Origin: Paenibacillus sp. VTT E-133291
Lineage (GTDB): Bacteria > Bacillota > Bacilli > Paenibacillales > Paenibacillaceae
DNA: 37,539 bases
NCBI RefSeq assembly: GCF_002264395.1
Contig: NZ_NFVA01000067.1
Location: 1-37,539, forward strand
Direction of reading: 5' to 3'
Part shown: one piece after another, positions 24,007 to 31,372 of the stretch
How the letters are laid out: the number at the start of each line of letters is the position of its first letter
Position numbering within the stretch: the first letter of the stretch is position 1
Notes under the pieces: generated by a model
What the model saw: only the letters and a program-made list of their open reading frames with translations
Told to the model about the DNA's origin: nothing
The model's database searches: none
Made by a program: the position numbers and the translations under genes

Positions 24007-24876
24007 ATGGCAAGAAGCATGCGTGATATTAAACGTCAAATTAAGAGTGTTCAAAACACAAGACAGATCACAAAAGCGATGGAAATGGTAGCCGCCTCCA
24101 AGCTGAGAAAAGCTCAGGAGAAGGCTATTGCCGCCCGTCCTTATGCTGAGAAGCTGAAAGAGGTTGTATCGAGCATTGCTGCTGGTACAGAAGGCGTCCA
24201 GCATCCCATGTTGGTCAGTCGCCCTGTGAAAAAAACTGGTTATCTTATCGTGACCTCTGATAGAGGGCTTGCGGGAGGGTACAATGCTAATATTTTACGT
24301 AAGGTGACGATGCTCATCGCGGAGCGACATAAATCCAAAGATGAATACGCCTTGTTCGTTATCGGTCGTAAAGGCCGTGACTTCTTACGCCGCCGTGAAT
24401 ATCCGATTGTACAGGAAGTTACTGAGCTATCGGATGCGCCGAAGTTTGCTGATATTAAGTCTATCGCTAATTCGGCAGTACAACAGTTTGTAGATGGTAC
24501 GTATGACGAGTTGTACGTTTGTTACAACCAATTCGTCAATGCGATTACCCAGATCCCAACCGTTGATCGACTGTTGCCTATGGAAGGCGTAGGAAATCAT
24601 GAGCATCATGAAGCGTCTGCAAATTACGAATATGAACCTTCACCAGAAGGCGTGCTCGAAGTGCTACTTCCGAAATACGCCGAAACTTTGATTTATAGCG
24701 CAATTCTGGATGGCAAGGCCAGTGAGCTGGGTGCGAAAATGACAGCGATGGGCAGTGCAACAAAGAACGCGTCGAAAATGATCGGAGAACTTACCCTTAC
24801 GTACAACCGTGCCCGTCAGGCGGCAATTACGCAGGAAATTACCGAGATCGTGGCCGGAGCGAACGCTCAGTCTTAA
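24007..24876 (+). CDS. atpG: ATP synthase subunit gamma
   Basis: The central rotor shaft of F1, 289 residues. The N-terminal helix MRDIKRQIKSVQNTRQITKAMEMVAASKL and the C-terminal helix with SEL…MTAMGSATKNASKMI pair as the coiled-coil rotor. TSDRGLAGGYNAN near 81 is also conserved. AAGGTGGTG lies seven bases before the ATG and follows a repeat hairpin with almost no gap. It is separated from atpD by a family-1 repeat. Confidence 0.96.
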   Translation: MARSMRDIKRQIKSVQNTRQITKAMEMVAASKLRKAQEKAIAARPYAEKLKEVVSSIAAGTEGVQHPMLVSRPVKKTGYLIVTSDRGLAGGYNANILRKVTMLIAERHKSKDEYALFVIGRKGRDFLRRREYPIVQEVTELSDAPKFADIKSIANSAVQQFVDGTYDELYVCYNQFVNAITQIPTVDRLLPMEGVGNHEHHEASANYEYEPSPEGVLEVLLPKYAETLIYSAILDGKASELGAKMTAMGSATKNASKMIGELTLTYNRARQAAITQEITEIVAGANAQS

Positions 24877-24883
24877 AAATCTT

Positions 24884-24981
24884 AAAATATAAGAAAGTAT
24901 AGGTTCTACACTATACAAAACACTTATATTTCTACGAGAAACGGTTGTCATCATTTAAGGTGACAACGTTGTTTCTTCTTG
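24884..24981 (+). repeat. Family-1 two-hairpin repeat, copy 2 (atpG–atpD gap)
   Basis: The first hairpin runs from AAAATATAAG to CTTATATTTCT, with an inner GTATAG/CTATAC stem. The second hairpin is AAACGGTTGTCA … TGACAAC, ending GTTTCTTCTTG. No terminator T-run precedes this copy, unlike most others, and it lies inside the atp operon. Confidence 0.75.
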
Positions 24982-25011
24982 ATGTAATAGCTTTCGAGGA
25001 GGGAAATGAAG

Positions 25012-26412
25012 ATGAACAAAGGACGCGTTGTAAGCATTATGGGTCCGGTTGTCGATATTGAATTTGAACGCGGCCAGTTGCCCGAGATTTTCAACGCTAT
25101 CAAAATTGAAACCGTCTTGGACAATGGTCGCCAGATTAACCTAACGCTTGAGGTCTCCAACCACTTGGGAGACAATTTGGTACGTTGTATCGCGATGTCT
25201 TCTACAGATGGTCTGGTTCGTGGACTGGATGCGATTGACCAAGGTGGACCTATTTCGGTACCTGTAGGGGAAGCGACATTAGGCCGGGTATTTAACGTAC
25301 TTGGAAATCCAATTGATAACGCTGGTGAAGTTGTTGCTGAAATTAAGAACCCGATTCACCGTTTGGCTCCGACATTTGATGAATTGTCAACACAAGCCGA
25401 AATTCTGGAAACGGGTATTAAAGTTATCGACTTACTTGCACCTTATGCTAAGGGCGGTAAAGTTGGTCTGTTCGGCGGTGCCGGTGTAGGTAAAACCGTA
25501 ACAATTCAAGAATTGATTAATAACATTGCCCAAGAACACGGTGGTATTTCCGTATTCGCAGGTGTGGGTGAACGTACTCGTGAAGGTAATGACCTTTATC
25601 ACGAAATGACGGACTCCGGCGTTATTAAGAAAACAGCAATGGTGTTCGGACAAATGAATGAGCCCCCAGGCGCGCGTCTGCGCGTAGCTTTGACTGGTCT
25701 TACTATGGCGGAATATTTCCGTGATGTAGAAGGCCGCGATACGCTGCTCTTTATCGATAATATATTCCGCTTTACCCAAGCGGGTTCCGAAGTATCCGCT
25801 CTTCTCGGACGTATGCCTTCCGCAGTAGGTTATCAACCAACCCTGGCTACTGAAATGGGTCAGTTGCAAGAGCGTATCACTTCTACCAAAAAAGGCTCCG
25901 TTACTTCCATTCAAGCAATTTACGTACCAGCGGATGACTACACTGACCCTGCTCCGGCAACGGCATTTGCTCACTTGGATGCAACAACTAACCTTGAGCG
26001 TAAGATTTCCGAGAAGGGGATTTTCCCAGCGGTTGATCCACTGGCTTCCAGCTCGCGTCTGCTAGCTCCGGAAATTGTTGGTGAAGAGCATTACAATGTG
26101 GCACAAGGTGTTAAACAATTGCTGCAACGTTATACCGAACTTCAAGACATCATCGCCATCTTGGGTATGGATGAATTGAGTGAGGATGATAAGGTTATCG
26201 TAGCCCGTGCCCGTAAAGTTGAACGGTTCCTGTCACAGCCTTTCCACGTAGCTGAACAGTTTACCGGCTTCAAGGGTAAATACGTGCCAATCAAAGAAAC
26301 TGTACGTAGCTTTAAGGAAATCCTGGACGGTAAGCATGATGATCTTCCAGAAGCAGCGTTCCTTTTTGTGGGTACAATCGAAGAAGCGGTTGAAAAAGCG
26401 AAATCGATGTAA
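25012..26412 (+). CDS. atpD: ATP synthase subunit beta
   Basis: The catalytic subunit of F1, 466 residues. The Walker A is GGAGVGKTV near 157–165. The catalytic glutamate lies in GVGERTREGND near 185–195, and the adenine-pocket region is ALLGRMPSAVGYQPTLATEMG. The ATG at 25012 lies eight bases after GAGGAGGG and gives MNKGRVVSI; the ATG six bases earlier is too close to that site. A tandem 39-base repeat follows before atpC. Confidence 0.97.
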   Translation: MNKGRVVSIMGPVVDIEFERGQLPEIFNAIKIETVLDNGRQINLTLEVSNHLGDNLVRCIAMSSTDGLVRGLDAIDQGGPISVPVGEATLGRVFNVLGNPIDNAGEVVAEIKNPIHRLAPTFDELSTQAEILETGIKVIDLLAPYAKGGKVGLFGGAGVGKTVTIQELINNIAQEHGGISVFAGVGERTREGNDLYHEMTDSGVIKKTAMVFGQMNEPPGARLRVALTGLTMAEYFRDVEGRDTLLFIDNIFRFTQAGSEVSALLGRMPSAVGYQPTLATEMGQLQERITSTKKGSVTSIQAIYVPADDYTDPAPATAFAHLDATTNLERKISEKGIFPAVDPLASSSRLLAPEIVGEEHYNVAQGVKQLLQRYTELQDIIAILGMDELSEDDKVIVARARKVERFLSQPFHVAEQFTGFKGKYVPIKETVRSFKEILDGKHDDLPEAAFLFVGTIEEAVEKAKSM

Positions 26413-26419
26413 CACTGAG

Positions 26420-26458
26420 CTTAGTGAATGCTTTCGAAGCGAGCTTTACTTCGTAAAG
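26420..26458 (+). repeat. Family-2 hairpin, unit D (atpD–atpC gap)
   Basis: First copy of a 39-base tandem direct repeat. It contains the stem AGCTTTAC/GTAAAGCT with a TTC loop (26442–26460, the last bases shared with the next unit). Confidence 0.85.
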
Positions 26459-26502
26459 CTTAGTGAATGCTTTCGATGAGAGCTTTACTTCGTAAAGCTT
26501 TA
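26459..26502 (+). repeat. Family-2 hairpin, unit E, abutting the atpC ribosome binding site
   Basis: Second copy of the 39-base repeat (26459–26497), differing from the first at two positions. The stem AGCTTTAC/GTAAAGCT (26481–26499) is followed by TTAAGGAGG, the atpC ribosome binding site. Confidence 0.85.
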
Positions 26503-26515
26503 AGGAGGAATGGAA

Positions 26516-26932
26516 GTGAACACCTTTTTGTTGGAAATTGTCACGCCGGAGCATCTCGTCTATTCGAAACAAGTGAATAGCTTGACAGTACGGGGAGTCG
26601 AAGGCGAGTTGGGTATTTTGCCGGGACACATTCCGCTTGTGACTCCACTTCAGGTTGCTCCGTTATCCGTCAAATCGGACGGTGTTACGATCTCCATCGC
26701 CGTTCATGGCGGTTTCGTTGAAGTGCATAAGGATAAAGTAACAGTGCTGGCCGAAAGTGCCGAGCTGCCAACGGATATTGATGTTGAACGTGCCGAAGCT
26801 GCTAGAGAACGCGCTCAGCGCCGTCTCCAGACTCGTAGCAAACAAGATGATATCGATCACCGCCGTGCGGAGTTGGCGCTGCAACGCGCTGTTACACGGA
26901 TTAAAGTGTCCACTGGTAAAGGACAACAGTAG
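26516..26932 (+). CDS. atpC: ATP synthase subunit epsilon
   Basis: The rotor subunit that links gamma to the c-ring and can inhibit hydrolysis. It has an N-terminal beta-sandwich (TFLLEIVTPEHLVYS … VEGELGILPGHIPLVTPL) and a C-terminal pair of helices, total 138 residues. The GTG at 26516 is chosen because AGGAGG ends seven bases upstream; the ATG at 26510 is only one base from that site. It is the last gene of the atp operon and ends at a strong terminator. Confidence 0.94.
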   Translation: MNTFLLEIVTPEHLVYSKQVNSLTVRGVEGELGILPGHIPLVTPLQVAPLSVKSDGVTISIAVHGGFVEVHKDKVTVLAESAELPTDIDVERAEAARERAQRRLQTRSKQDDIDHRRAELALQRAVTRIKVSTGKGQQ

Positions 26933-26937
26933 GATAT

Positions 26938-26971
26938 AAGCGGTCAAGCTCTAAGCTTGACTGCTTTTTTT
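26938..26971 (+). terminator. Rho-independent terminator of the atp operon
   Basis: AAGCGGTCAAGC pairs with GCTTGACTGCTT over a TCTAA loop, followed by seven T. Confidence 0.93.
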
Positions 26972-27128
26972 GTTATAGTAATCTATGTAGTAAAGGTTAA
27001 GATTTCTTCATTTTTTTGGATAATGGCATTGAATTGTTTAAAAATTTGTAAAAGTACTGGATTCTTTTGCCCTACGCAAGTATGATATAAGAGTCGATTT
27101 CCGAGTAATACGAACACGGAGGGTTAAC

Positions 27129-27386
27129 ATGGGGGATATATTGTCCAATGGATGGTCTAGTGCCGCTGGGACCAGCAGCATGATCTCAATGATTGTTTCT
27201 TTGCTCAGTGTTGTATTATCTTGGTGGGCATTGCAGAACCTTAAGCTGGATTTGGTCATAAGATATCCCAAGAGTCCTCAAGGAAGGCTGCTGCACTTGC
27301 TTCTGGCTATTGTACTTGGTCATTTTGTTGCAGGATTCTTTCTGGATTACCTTAGCTGGAGTGGGATGATCCGCTATATGTTTTAG
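27129..27386 (+). CDS. ywzB: DUF1146 family membrane protein (YwzB-like)
   Basis: An 85-residue protein with two membrane segments (about 18–37 and 52–74), separated by LKLDLVIRYPKSPQGRLLH. This is the DUF1146/YwzB family, found between the atp operon and murA in Bacillus and relatives. GGAGGG lies before the ATG. No function is known; its constant position suggests a link to the envelope or to ATP synthase, but that is only context. Confidence 0.8.
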   Translation: MGDILSNGWSSAAGTSSMISMIVSLLSVVLSWWALQNLKLDLVIRYPKSPQGRLLHLLLAIVLGHFVAGFFLDYLSWSGMIRYMF

Positions 27387-27586
27387 GAATATGTAGTTTG
27401 GTTATAAGTGTCATAGGTCGCAATGGTCAAAAAGTGTCGAATAATAAGGTTTTATTATGTCAACACTGAACTTTAAGGAACATGCCCGGCTGAATGGGCA
27501 TATCGATGGAGTATGCGAATTTTTTTGCAATTACTTTTAATCTAAAAAATAATTTAAGAAATAATGGACGCGGAGGGAAACCGAAA

Positions 27587-28963
27587 ATGAGCAAATTTAT
27601 CGTCCGCGGTGGCAACAGATTGACCGGGAGCGTGAAAGTTAGCGGCGCAAAAAATTCCGTATTACCGATCATAGCCGCCTCTCTATTGGCAGAAGAAGGA
27701 GTAAGCGTCATTGTGGACGCACCTCCGCTTGATGATGTAATGACGATATCAAAAATGTTGGAATCTCTGGGTGCAGGGGTTACATATCAAAACGATATTA
27801 TCCAGGTGGATGCTACAAACATCACTTCCTGTGAAGCACCTTATGAATGGGTACGGAAAATGCGGGCATCTTTTCTAGTCATGGGCCCTCTGTTATCACG
27901 GCTTGGTCATACAAGAATTTCTTTGCCTGGCGGCTGCGCCATTGGCACACGACCGATTGATCAGCATTTGAAAGGATTTGAAGCGCTTGGTGCGGAGATT
28001 AGTCTCGGCCAGGGCTACATTGAAGCGAAAAGTAACGGTCGCCTGCGCGGAGCCAAAGTGTATTTGGATGTAGCTAGCGTGGGGGCGACCGAAAATATAA
28101 TGATGGCAGCGGCACTCGCCGAAGGCGTGACCGTGATTGAGAATGCGGCTAAGGAGCCTGAAATTGTCGACCTGGCCAATTATTTGAATGGTATGGGCGG
28201 AATCGTTCGCGGTGCGGGTACAGGTGTTATCCGTATTGAAGGCGTAGAACGTCTGCATGGTGTTAAACATCATGTGATTCCTGACCGTATTGAAGCTGGT
28301 ACCTATATGGCTGCCGCAGCAATTACAGGTGGGGACGTATATGTGGAAGGCGCAATCGCGGATCACTTGGGACCTGTTATTGCTAAGATGGAAGAGATGG
28401 GTGTGACCATTATTCCTGATGAAAATGGAGTTCGTGTCATTAGTGACAAGCCACTTAAAGCTGTTGATTTGAAGACTTTGCCGTATCCAGGCTTTCCAAC
28501 GGATATGCAGTCACAAATGATGGCATTATTGCTGCGCTCTGAAGGCACTAGTGTCGTTACAGAGACTGTATTCGAGAACCGGTTCATGCATGTGGATGAA
28601 TTCCACAACATGAATGCTGAGATTAAGATTGAAGGTCGCTCAGCAATCGTTACAGGTAATGCGCAATTGGTCGGAGCTAAAGTTTGTGCTACGGATTTAC
28701 GTGCGGGAGCTGCGCTTATTTTGGCAGGTCTTGTTGCTGAAGGCACTACTGAGGTAAGCGGAACTCATCATATTGACCGCGGATACGTACATTTGGCTGA
28801 GAAGCTGTCCGGACTAGGTGCGGAAATTTGGCGCATCTCCATGGAAGACACAGCCGTGCAAACAGTGAAAGATGAAACTCTTAAACCAGAAGTAGCCAAG
28901 AGCGAATCAAGCAAAAGCGAAGAGGTTAAACCTCGCTTTCAGGTTCAAGCAACTTGGGTATAA
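27587..28963 (+). CDS. murA: UDP-N-acetylglucosamine 1-carboxyvinyltransferase
   Basis: Transfers enolpyruvate from PEP to UDP-GlcNAc, the first committed step of peptidoglycan synthesis and the fosfomycin target. The ATG at 27587 (GGAGGG nine bases upstream) gives MSKFIVRGGNRLTG, the normal family N-terminus. The longer open frame from 27494 has no support. The 458-residue protein has the active-site Cys117 in LPGGCAIGTRP, plus RKMRASFLVMGPLL near 90–103 and ATDLRAGAALILAGL near the end. The last 30 or so residues form a charged Lys/Glu/Ser-rich tail beyond the enzyme fold. It is followed by a terminator and a family-1 repeat. Confidence 0.96.
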   Translation: MSKFIVRGGNRLTGSVKVSGAKNSVLPIIAASLLAEEGVSVIVDAPPLDDVMTISKMLESLGAGVTYQNDIIQVDATNITSCEAPYEWVRKMRASFLVMGPLLSRLGHTRISLPGGCAIGTRPIDQHLKGFEALGAEISLGQGYIEAKSNGRLRGAKVYLDVASVGATENIMMAAALAEGVTVIENAAKEPEIVDLANYLNGMGGIVRGAGTGVIRIEGVERLHGVKHHVIPDRIEAGTYMAAAAITGGDVYVEGAIADHLGPVIAKMEEMGVTIIPDENGVRVISDKPLKAVDLKTLPYPGFPTDMQSQMMALLLRSEGTSVVTETVFENRFMHVDEFHNMNAEIKIEGRSAIVTGNAQLVGAKVCATDLRAGAALILAGLVAEGTTEVSGTHHIDRGYVHLAEKLSGLGAEIWRISMEDTAVQTVKDETLKPEVAKSESSKSEEVKPRFQVQATWV

Positions 28964-28980
28964 TATCAGTCATTAGATGA

Positions 28981-29014
28981 GAATAGGCTGCAGTGATGCG
29001 GCCTGTTCTTTTTT
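28981..29014 (+). terminator. Rho-independent terminator after murA
   Basis: GAATAGGC pairs with GCCTGTTC (one mismatch or wobble), followed by a T-run that leads directly into the family-1 repeat. Confidence 0.8.
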
Positions 29015-29114
29015 AAAATATAAGAGTTTATATGTTCTACGCTATAAACTATCCTTATATTTCTCGCATAAACGCTTACCGTCCTTATAGGGACACCGAA
29101 GGCGTTTTTGCTTG
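29015..29114 (+). repeat. Family-1 two-hairpin repeat, copy 3 (murA–spoIID gap)
   Basis: The first hairpin is AAAATATAAGAGTTTATA with TATAAACTATCCTTATATTT, followed by TCTCGC. The second hairpin has AAACGC (29070–29075) with GCGTTT (29102–29107) and an inner GTCC/GGAC stem, ending TTTTTGCTTG. This is the most complete copy in the window. Confidence 0.8.
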
Positions 29115-29287
29115 TATTATTAGAAAGTAAATTTGAATCCTCATCTAATGGGGATTTTTTTTGTTTAACGCGGGGCATAGTGATAGATACGAGAAGGGGA
29201 CTCTCTTTCTCTCAAATATTGTTCTAGTAGTTGCTGTAAATTCATATCTATAAGAATCAACAGTGACTCACGGAAGGAGCCATAGAG

Positions 29288-30439
29288 ATGAAAGATTTCC
29301 GCTACTTGCGACGTAACAAGTCAACGCGCTGGCACTCGCGTCCCCTTGCTTCCCGGCTCAGGCGCCTCGGTCCCGTCGCCTGGCTCGCAGCGCCTATTCT
29401 GGCGGCGCTGCTGATTCCACTGGTGATTGTCCCGCTACACCGGGGACAACCGGCGCCTCCGGCTTTGCCGGTGGTAACGGCCTCACCAGCCGCACCAGCG
29501 GGGCCGGAGGCAGCTGCGCAGGAAGCGCCGCAGCCGAAGGTCTCTGTCTATTTGTCGCGTAGCGGACAAATAGAGACGTTGCCGCTGGAGGAATACGTCA
29601 GCGGCGTGCTTGCGGCCGAGATGCCGGCCAGCTTTGAGCTTGAAGCGCTCAAAGCGCAGGCCGTAGCGGCCCGCACCTTTATCCTTCGCCGCCTGCTGGC
29701 TGGCGACAGAAGCGGCGTCCCCGTTCCGGGGGCGGATGTAACAGATACGGTAAGCCATCAGGCTTACGTATCTAAGGATACGCTGGAACGGAAGTGGAAG
29801 CTCGGCGGAAGAAGCGCCGACCTCGCAAAGCTTCAGCGCGCGGTTCTTGAGACGCGCGGTGTCATTATGACCTATAAAGGGCAGCCGATTACGGCCTCCT
29901 TTTTCGCCTCCAGTGGAGGATATACCGAGAACTCGGAAGAATACTGGAATGCAGCGATCCCCTATCTGCGCAGTGTAACTAGTCCTTGGGAGAAAGAGAT
30001 TACCCCGAACTATGCGGTGACATCTACATTCACCATCTCGGAAATACTTACTAGACTTGGATTAAACGACAGAGTAATCCCTGCATCAAAAGGTACTACT
30101 CAATCAGGCATGACAAAGAATATCTCTACTTCCTCTGAATTGCCGGTAGAAGTCTTGTCTCTCACCACTGGACATAGGGTTAAGCAAATCTCTATTGGAG
30201 GTACTGTTTTTACTGGAAGAGAAGTGCGAGAGAAGCTAGGGTTACGTTCCAGCCAATTTAGTTGGGGGCGAAAAGGGAACAAAATCTATATAACTACTTT
30301 CGGAAATGGGCATGGTGTGGGAATGAGCCAGTGGGGAGCAAATGGGATGGCGAAGGAAGGCGGAACGGCTACTCAAATTCTCAAACACTATTACAGTGGT
30401 ATCTCTTTTACGCAAATCTCAACTCTTCTGAAAAAATAA
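29288..30439 (+). CDS. spoIID: Stage II sporulation protein D
   Basis: A lytic transglycosylase of the SpoIID/LytB family that cuts glycan strands during engulfment, working with SpoIIM and SpoIIP in Bacillus. It is 383 residues with a basic N-terminus and one membrane anchor (about 29–51). A Pro/Ala-rich linker leads to the catalytic domain, with the key glutamate at about residue 111 in SGVLAAEMPASFELEALKAQAVAART. ASSGGYTENSEEYW and HGVGMSQWGANGMA are further family marks. GGAAGGAG precedes the ATG. The first 650 bases are GC-rich (about 70% in a counted stretch) while the 3' part drops to about 37%, a sharp change inside one gene. Confidence 0.94.
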   Translation: MKDFRYLRRNKSTRWHSRPLASRLRRLGPVAWLAAPILAALLIPLVIVPLHRGQPAPPALPVVTASPAAPAGPEAAAQEAPQPKVSVYLSRSGQIETLPLEEYVSGVLAAEMPASFELEALKAQAVAARTFILRRLLAGDRSGVPVPGADVTDTVSHQAYVSKDTLERKWKLGGRSADLAKLQRAVLETRGVIMTYKGQPITASFFASSGGYTENSEEYWNAAIPYLRSVTSPWEKEITPNYAVTSTFTISEILTRLGLNDRVIPASKGTTQSGMTKNISTSSELPVEVLSLTTGHRVKQISIGGTVFTGREVREKLGLRSSQFSWGRKGNKIYITTFGNGHGVGMSQWGANGMAKEGGTATQILKHYYSGISFTQISTLLKK

Positions 30440-30451
30440 CTTGAAAGATAC

Positions 30452-30479
30452 GTATAAAAGATAGAAGCCCGGTAACACT
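30452..30479 (+). promoter_or_regulatory. Possible sigma-F promoter for the spoIIQ-like gene
   Basis: GTATA at 30452–30456 and GGTAACACT at 30471–30479 are 14 bases apart, partly fitting GYWTA–GGnnAnAnT. spoIIQ is a sigma-F gene in Bacillus. The match is imperfect. Confidence 0.35.
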
Positions 30480-30500
30480 GGTTACTGAGGTGATAACCAT

Positions 30501-31241
30501 ATGAATGAACAAGACAAAAACAAAACAAACCATGATGAATCTCTCAAAAAATCGCAGGGAGATTTAGGTGCTAAACCTTCTTCATGGAGCAAGATGTTAT
30601 CTAAACGTTGGGTGTTCCCAGCAGTCTACACGGCGGCAGCGGCAATTATACTAACTTTGGTGTGGGTCTATCAGGATGCCGGCCAAAAACCGCTTAAACA
30701 GGACACCGCCGCCACATCACAGCAAGTAGGAGCTTCGACCAATGAAGCTGGTACTGCAAACAGTAATCCAGATGCCCTTGAAGTTCTTGCTTCAGCGGAA
30801 AGCCTGGTTTGGCCAGTAGCCAATCCAGGTGAAGTAGAAGTAGTCAAACCGTATTATGATGAAAATGGTACAGAGGACAATCACGTTGCCGCAATGGTGC
30901 AGTATAACGACAAATTTATTCCTAATGTCGGTATCGATCTTGCCCGTGAAGACAACAATACGTTCGACGTTAAAGCAGCGCTTAGCGGTGAAGTTACTAG
31001 AGTGGAAGATGTTGCAGTGTTAGGTAAGGTCATTGAGATTACCCATCAAGGTAACATGAAGACCGTGTACCAAAGTCTTGGTGACACAAAAGTGAAACAA
31101 GGCGATGTTGTGAAGCAAGGAGATACGCTTGCAACCGCAGGTCGTAGTGAAATCGAGAAGGATCTTGGCAATCATGTACACTTTGAAGTGTACAAGGATG
31201 GCAAAGTAGTTAATCCATCAGAGTTACTGCCAGGACGATAA
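30501..31241 (+). CDS. spoIIQ: M23 (LytM) domain protein, SpoIIQ-like
   Basis: A forespore membrane protein. In Bacillus its extracellular LytM domain binds SpoIIIAH across the septum and helps engulfment and channel formation. The 246-residue protein has one membrane anchor (about 38–57), a disordered linker, then a LytM domain at about 100–240. Active M23 peptidases have HxxxD and HxH zinc ligands. Here the first histidine is Asn142 (NVGID, Asp146 kept), while HVH at 225–227 is intact. This degenerate site resembles Bacillus SpoIIQ, which also lacks the first His, so it is probably non-catalytic. Its place between spoIID and spoIIID supports the assignment; a generic M23 protein remains possible. 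Confidence 0.8.
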   Translation: MNEQDKNKTNHDESLKKSQGDLGAKPSSWSKMLSKRWVFPAVYTAAAAIILTLVWVYQDAGQKPLKQDTAATSQQVGASTNEAGTANSNPDALEVLASAESLVWPVANPGEVEVVKPYYDENGTEDNHVAAMVQYNDKFIPNVGIDLAREDNNTFDVKAALSGEVTRVEDVAVLGKVIEITHQGNMKTVYQSLGDTKVKQGDVVKQGDTLATAGRSEIEKDLGNHVHFEVYKDGKVVNPSELLPGR

Positions 31242-31252
31242 GAAAATTTATA

Positions 31253-31278
31253 ACAGGGGGCCTTCGCCCCCTGTTTTT
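31253..31278 (+). terminator. Rho-independent terminator after the spoIIQ-like gene
   Basis: ACAGGGGGC pairs perfectly with GCCCCCTGT over a CTTC loop, followed by TTTTT. Confidence 0.93.
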
Positions 31279-31284
31279 GTGTGT

Positions 31285-31372
31285 AAATAAGGCTCTTCGT
31301 AAGCAGTATGCTTATAAAGAGCCTTATTTTTCTATGAGAAACGGTTTATGTCTTTAAAGGACTAACGACGTT
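31285..31372 (+). repeat. Family-1-like two-hairpin repeat, copy 5 (changed arms)
   Basis: The first hairpin has a perfect 13-base stem, AAATAAGGCTCTT (31285–31297) with AAGAGCCTTATTT (31317–31329), and an inner TAAGC/GCTTA stem. It is followed by TTCTATGAGAAACGG, close to TTCTACGAGAAACGG of copy 2, and by a second short stem with GTC/GAC. Its arm sequence differs from other copies but the layout is kept. Confidence 0.6.

Noticed and set aside
25432..25974. Antisense open frame of 180 codons opposite atpD
   Set aside because: Mirrors the codon pattern of a highly conserved + strand gene; no protein-like features.
23875..26502. Repeats in the atp gaps as a CRISPR array
   Set aside because: Units are hairpins of changing sequence with no unique spacers of constant length and no cas genes.
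27480..27586. N-terminal extension of murA from 27494
   Set aside because: The added residues are unlike the family; a good ribosome binding site supports the ATG at 27587.
27896..28366. Antisense open frame of 156 codons opposite murA
   Set aside because: Shadow of murA with no ribosome binding site or recognisable domain.
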